Source: an uncultured Mycoplasmatota bacterium (GTDB lineage: Bacteria > Bacillota_I > Bacilli_A > RF39 > UBA660). Taken from it: 9,040 nt of DNA. Location of the stretch: NCBI GenBank assembly GCA_947643295.1, contig CANRVM010000044.1, forward strand, positions 1-9,040, given 5' to 3'. This document shows, in pieces, positions 6,086-9,040 of this stretch (position 1 is the stretch's first letter; every line of letters starts with the position of its first letter). The position numbers and the translations under genes are program-made. Below the pieces are notes generated by a model. That model saw only the letters and a list, made by a program, of their open reading frames with translations. It did not search any database and was not told the DNA's origin.

Positions 6086-7582
6086 CAAGAAGATGAAAGA
6101 ACAGTATTACAGCACAAAATAGAAGAAATCTTATCTAGGAAAATATTCACAGAAGAAGCTAAAAATAAATTATTACAATCTATATTATTTGTTTATGATA
6201 ATTATAATCCACCAAAATATTACAGAAAAACAAGAGAAGAATATGTCAATGAATATCTTAGAGTATTAGAAAATATGAATGGATATGCAGTTATAAAATT
6301 AGAAGAATTAAATTTAGATTATTATGAGCCAATCACTATTTTTCGTAATGATATAGAAAAAGTAACTGATGGAAGGGGAAATTTAGAATATGAGAATGGA
6401 ACATATATCCCATCAAAAAACGGTTCATATGTTTGTCTTTGTAAGGGACTAGCATTCCATCATGATAATACTATGTATACTCTTGATGAAGGAAATATCT
6501 ATAAAGAGTTAATGACAATTCACCATGAAATGACTCATTTGGGTGAAGGTGAAAGACCGTTTTTATTAGGAAGTCAAGTACCACTTTCTTTTGAATTGCG
6601 TGAAATGCTAGTCGAGGGACGTGCAGTAACAAGAGAAGCCAATATTAACACTAGTAATGATTATTATCAGATAGAACGTATTTCTGATCAAAATTCTTCT
6701 TTTAAAATTGAATCAGAAAGAGCTTATCCATTATATGGAAAATTATATCAAACTTTAGAGTTGATATTTGGGGGAGATGTACTTGAAGAACTAGCTTTAA
6801 ATAATAATAGAGAATTTGATATGCTTGAAGAGCTAAGAAAAAGATTTCCAGAAATTTCAGTAGATGTAATTTTTGCTCACATCATTTATATTATTAGCTG
6901 TAAGGAAAATGTAGATAAAAAAAATATAGAAAATGCAATTGATCATATGAATTGGAAATTAAAAGCTTTAATAGAAAAATATAATAATGATTTAGAAAAC
7001 GCCAAGTATTTAGAAGGATCAATATTGCAACAACAACTTGAAATTGAACAAGGAACAGCTTTGTTGAATAATCAGACCTTATTACAAGAAGAATTTCAAA
7101 AGAAATGTGAAACAATAAAACAAGAAATAGAAGAGTGGTATAAACGTGGTGAGATATCTGAAGTAGAATATCAACAAGAAATGAAAGAATTTGAGATAGA
7201 GGCAACTTTAGAAAATTATCGTAGTATAAAAGAACAAGAATTAAATCAAAGTATAGAAAATAAAAAAAGAGAAGAGGAATCACTTCAGCAATTAAAAGAA
7301 ACTTTATCAGAGTTATATGAAGAAATACAAAGAGATTCAAAAAATAAATTTGGAATTATATTAGAAGTGATTTGTTTAAAAAATCCATCATTAGAAGCAT
7401 CCTTTTCCTTTTTAGAAAATACAGTACTTGAAAAAATTCAGGGTGAATATGCAAAATTATCAGATGAAGAGAAAGAAAGTGAAAAAGGAAGTGTTCTACT
7501 AGCACAAATACAAAAATTATTTGATTTAAAAGAACATACAATAATTGTAGATGAAAAACAAAAAACCAGTATAGCCTCTTAA
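6083..7582 (+). CDS. Putative gluzincin-like zinc metallopeptidase B with coiled-coil C-terminus
   Basis: From GTG 6083 the protein has 499 residues, full-length relative to paralogue A; GTG 6068 would give 504. Residues 148-152 are HEMTH (6524-6538), an intact HExxH zinc and catalytic motif. Glu178 (6614-6616, in MLVEGRA) lies 25 residues after the second His, the spacing expected of a third ligand in gluzincins. Conserved with A are MYTLDE, VPxSF, YPLYG, GGxxLEE and IFAHIIYIISC. The tail (about 290-425) is charged, heptad-like coiled coil with KRGEISEVEYQQEMKEF (354-370), loosely like a SHOCT motif, then NKFGIILEVIC (421-431). No secretion signal or membrane segment is seen, so it should act in the cytoplasm. 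No named peptidase family is recognised and the substrate is unknown. The gene follows small gene B by one base, and its end overlaps the ldh stop by four bases. Confidence 0.85.
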   Translation: MQEDERTVLQHKIEEILSRKIFTEEAKNKLLQSILFVYDNYNPPKYYRKTREEYVNEYLRVLENMNGYAVIKLEELNLDYYEPITIFRNDIEKVTDGRGNLEYENGTYIPSKNGSYVCLCKGLAFHHDNTMYTLDEGNIYKELMTIHHEMTHLGEGERPFLLGSQVPLSFELREMLVEGRAVTREANINTSNDYYQIERISDQNSSFKIESERAYPLYGKLYQTLELIFGGDVLEELALNNNREFDMLEELRKRFPEISVDVIFAHIIYIISCKENVDKKNIENAIDHMNWKLKALIEKYNNDLENAKYLEGSILQQQLEIEQGTALLNNQTLLQEEFQKKCETIKQEIEEWYKRGEISEVEYQQEMKEFEIEATLENYRSIKEQELNQSIENKKREEESLQQLKETLSELYEEIQRDSKNKFGIILEVICLKNPSLEASFSFLENTVLEKIQGEYAKLSDEEKESEKGSVLLAQIQKLFDLKEHTIIVDEKQKTSIAS

Positions 7583-7592
7583 CTGGTTTTTT
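7560..7592. terminator. Bidirectional terminator shared by metallopeptidase gene B and ldh
   Basis: A perfect 11-base stem AAAAAACCAGT (7560-7570) / ACTGGTTTTTT (7582-7592) encloses an 11-base loop. The T-run on the plus strand and the A-run giving T on the minus strand let it work in both directions. The loop holds both convergent stop codons, TAA (7580-7582, plus) and TAA (complement of 7579-7581, minus), so both arms are coding sequence in one or the other gene. Confidence 0.85.
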
Positions 7593-8496
7593 CTAATCCT
7601 TCAATTGCTTTTTTTAAAGTATCTATTGATAGTTGTAATTTATTTAATTCATCATTATTTAGATTTACAAGAACTCTTTCTTTAATTCCATTTCTATTTA
7701 GAATACAAGGACTACCTATATAAATATCATTACTATCATCATAAGCAGATACAGTAATAATACTATTTTCATCTCCTAATATAGCATTTGTAATTCTAAC
7801 TAAGCACATACCAATACCATAGTAAGTAGCACCTTTTCTATTGATAATTTCATAAGCAGCATCTCTTACATTTACATATATTTTATTGCATTCTTCTTCT
7901 GTTAAGAAATGACTAATATTTTGAAGTCCTACATTAGCATTACTCCAAGGAACAAATTCACTATCTCCATGTTCACCGATAACATAAGCATGAACATTTT
8001 TAGGACTAATACCTAATTTTTCTCCTATCATATAACGTAATCGAGCTGTATCTAAGCTTGTTCCAGAACCAATTACTTTATTTGTAGAAAGTCCAGAATA
8101 TTTCCAAGTGATATAAGTCATTACATCAAGAGGATTTGTAGCGACTAAAAAGATTCCTTGAAAACCATTATTCATTACTTCGTTTACAATAGATTTAAAA
8201 ATTTTACTATTTTTTTGAATCAAATCCATTCTTGTTTCTCCAGGATTTTGATTTGCTCCAGCACAAATACAAACAATAGATGCATCGTTGCAATCTTCGT
8301 AAGTACCAACTTTAATATTGATTTTAGATGGTGCAAAGGCAAGACAATGATTTAGATCCATAACTTCCCCTTTAATTCTTTCTACATCTAAGTCAATTAG
8401 TACTAATTCGTTGACAAATGTTTTTTGATTTAATAAAGCATAAGCATAACTCATACCTACATTGCCACATCCGATTAAAACAACTTTATTATTCAT
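7579..8496 (-). CDS. ldh: L-lactate dehydrogenase
   Basis: This 305-residue protein is a typical L-lactate dehydrogenase, reducing pyruvate to lactate with NADH in the cytoplasm to recycle NAD during fermentation. The Rossmann glycine motif GCGNVG is at 9-14 and the adenosine-ribose Asp at 35 (VLIDLD). NQNPGETRMDL (82-92) has the lactate-type Gln83 and the mobile-loop Arg89; malate dehydrogenases have Arg at the Gln83 position. Catalytic and substrate residues are Asp149 and Arg152 (SLDTARLRY), His176 (GEHGDSE) and Thr224. Arg154 and His169 match the Bacillus stearothermophilus fructose-1,6-bisphosphate site (Arg173 and His188), so allosteric activation is plausible. The minus-strand start is preceded by AAGGAAG (complement of 8504-8510) at 7 bases. 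Its promoter is at 8526-8554. It converges on metallopeptidase gene B, with which it shares a terminator. Confidence 0.95.
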   Translation of the reverse strand: MNNKVVLIGCGNVGMSYAYALLNQKTFVNELVLIDLDVERIKGEVMDLNHCLAFAPSKINIKVGTYEDCNDASIVCICAGANQNPGETRMDLIQKNSKIFKSIVNEVMNNGFQGIFLVATNPLDVMTYITWKYSGLSTNKVIGSGTSLDTARLRYMIGEKLGISPKNVHAYVIGEHGDSEFVPWSNANVGLQNISHFLTEEECNKIYVNVRDAAYEIINRKGATYYGIGMCLVRITNAILGDENSIITVSAYDDSNDIYIGSPCILNRNGIKERVLVNLNNDELNKLQLSIDTLKKAIEGLEKTS

Positions 8497-8525
8497 AAAT
8501 TTTCTTCCTTTCTATTTTCTATTTC

Positions 8526-8554
8526 ATTATAACAAACTATAAAGGCTACTTCAA
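8526..8554 (-). promoter_or_regulatory. ldh promoter
   Basis: On the minus strand, TTGAAG (complement of 8549-8554) and TATAAT (complement of 8526-8531) are 17 bases apart. A TG one base upstream of TATAAT adds an extended -10. The expected start near 8519 leaves a leader of about 22 bases containing AAGGAAG. Confidence 0.75.
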
Positions 8555-8567
8555 TAGATTTATTGAA
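8550..8567. repeat. Perfect 18-base palindrome over the ldh -35 box, candidate operator
   Basis: TTCAATA (8550-8556), four bases, then TATTGAA (8561-8567) form a perfect 7-base inverted repeat that covers most of the ldh -35 box. A dimeric repressor bound here would block ldh transcription. Its size and arm/spacer layout resemble redox-sensing Rex sites in Firmicutes, but the arm sequence differs from the usual TTGTTAA or TTGTGA. The regulator is therefore not assigned. Confidence 0.5.
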
Positions 8568-8607
8568 AAAGAAATATAAGTCTATTAGTTCATTCATTTA
8601 TTATTTG

Positions 8608-8636
8608 TTGACAGAAAGAATACTTCATTATAAAAT
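8608..8636 (+). promoter_or_regulatory. Promoter of the thioredoxin-like gene
   Basis: A consensus -35 TTGACA (8608-8613) is followed after 17 bases by TAAAAT (8631-8636), five of six matches to TATAAT. The predicted start is near 8643, giving a leader of only about 10-19 bases depending on the start codon used. Confidence 0.75.
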
Positions 8637-8661
8637 GGAAGTTAGAAAGTAGATGAAGTAT
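8620..8661. repeat. 9-base inverted repeat flanking the -10 box of the thioredoxin-like gene
   Basis: ATACTTCAT (8620-8628) and ATGAAGTAT (8653-8661) are exact reverse complements separated by 24 bases. The left arm is in the promoter spacer and the right arm begins with the ATG at 8653. Because the left arm lies upstream of the predicted transcription start, it would act as DNA (for example an operator pair) and not as an mRNA hairpin. It could be chance in AT-rich sequence. Confidence 0.35.
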
Positions 8662-9040
8662 ATGGAAAAGAAAAAAATAATTTTATATGTTGTGATTGCT
8701 ATACTTGGAATAATGGCTGGATTACTTGGAAACAGAATATATCGTCAGATAAAATTTGATTCTCTTTATAATAGCTTATTAAAAGAGAATACGAGTAATG
8801 TTCTTTTTATAGGTAGACCTACTTGTTCTTTTTGCAATTTATTTAAACCTATTTTAGAAGATACAAGTAAACAATATAATATTCAGTATCGTTATATCAA
8901 TACAGATGATTTAACACAAACTCAGTTAAATCAATTATTAGATAAATTAGGAATCGATAGAGATACATTTTCAACACCACGGTTAATTATTACAGAAGGC
9001 ACATCAATTAAAGATCATCAGATTGGTTATATGGATGATA
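8653..9040 (+). CDS. Membrane-anchored thioredoxin-like protein, 3'-partial
   Basis: The visible 129 residues run to the window end. A short basic N-terminus is followed by one hydrophobic segment (about 9-27, IILYVVIAILGIMAGLLG), predicted as a membrane anchor with the rest outside the cytoplasm. The thioredoxin-fold strand VLFIGRP (50-56) leads into the redox motif CSFC (Cys58, Cys61), and FSTPRLII (106-113) holds the cis-proline (Pro109) that lies beside the active site in this fold. It could support extracytoplasmic thiol redox or resemble bacteriocin-accessory thioredoxins; no such neighbours are visible. The start is uncertain: ATG 8653 has AGAAAG only 3 bases upstream, and ATG 8662, in frame, has it 12 bases upstream. 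The gene is divergent from ldh and has its own TTGACA/TAAAAT promoter. Confidence 0.75.
   Translation, partial: MKYMEKKKIILYVVIAILGIMAGLLGNRIYRQIKFDSLYNSLLKENTSNVLFIGRPTCSFCNLFKPILEDTSKQYNIQYRYINTDDLTQTQLNQLLDKLGIDRDTFSTPRLIITEGTSIKDHQIGYMDD

Noticed and set aside
6894..7541. Two minus-strand open frames under metallopeptidase gene B
   Set aside because: Their Leu/Ile/Phe-rich translations are the antisense of the Glu/Lys/Gln-rich coiled coil. No promoter or ribosome site is evident.
3225..7582. Mobile element or prophage origin of the duplicated units
   Set aside because: No transposase, integrase, terminal inverted repeats or attachment sites are visible, and base composition looks like the flanking genes by eye.
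8158..8355. Plus-strand frame of 65 codons
   Set aside because: It is antisense to the conserved ldh coding region, with no supporting signals.
8550..8567. A definite Rex operator
   Set aside because: Only the length and symmetry fit. The arms TTCAATA/TATTGAA differ from the known TTGTGA or TTGTTAA arms, so it is listed only as a candidate operator.
1..9040. CRISPR arrays, tRNA or rRNA genes
   Set aside because: No regularly spaced direct repeats and no tRNA- or rRNA-like segments were seen on reading the window; almost all of it is coding.

Overview
The window is compact, AT-rich bacterial DNA. TGA is used as a stop (5844-5846, 6079-6081) and tryptophan is read from TGG, so the standard bacterial code applies. 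AGGA-type ribosome sites, intrinsic hairpin-plus-T-run terminators, a Firmicutes-type L-lactate dehydrogenase and very short intergenic gaps suggest a fermentative low-GC Firmicutes, such as a Bacilli/Erysipelotrichia-like or related uncultured gut lineage. This assignment is inference; no rRNA or marker gene is present.

Left part (1-3193, plus strand): a probable operon of a 5'-truncated isochorismatase-family cysteine hydrolase that appears to have lost two catalytic residues, the RNA-binding protein Tex, and a COG2426-type small membrane protein. A hairpin that begins inside the last gene ends it.

Centre (3200-7592, plus strand): the unusual part. A two-gene unit occurs twice. Each copy has a roughly 75-residue helical protein of unknown function, followed with overlap or a 1-base gap by a roughly 500-residue protein with a zinc-metallopeptidase-like core and a long charged coiled-coil tail. 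The second large protein has an intact HEMTH motif plus a downstream Glu, as in gluzincins. In the first copy the same positions read HEITE and Asp, so it is probably a pseudoprotease or has altered metal binding. A Ppx/GppA-like ASKHA phosphatase lies between the copies and is closely linked to the second one (10-base gap). A strong hairpin separates the first copy from the Ppx/GppA gene. The small proteins are more alike (46 of 74 residues by hand) than the metal-binding cores of the large ones (26 of 69). I do not recognise this pair as a described system; it is the best candidate here for something new.

Right part (7579-9040): an L-lactate dehydrogenase on the minus strand converges on the second metallopeptidase gene. 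The two stop codons overlap and the genes share one bidirectional terminator. Upstream of ldh a divergent promoter region (8497-8652) carries two good promoters and two perfect inverted repeats. It leads into a plus-strand, membrane-anchored thioredoxin-like protein with a CSFC motif, cut by the window end.
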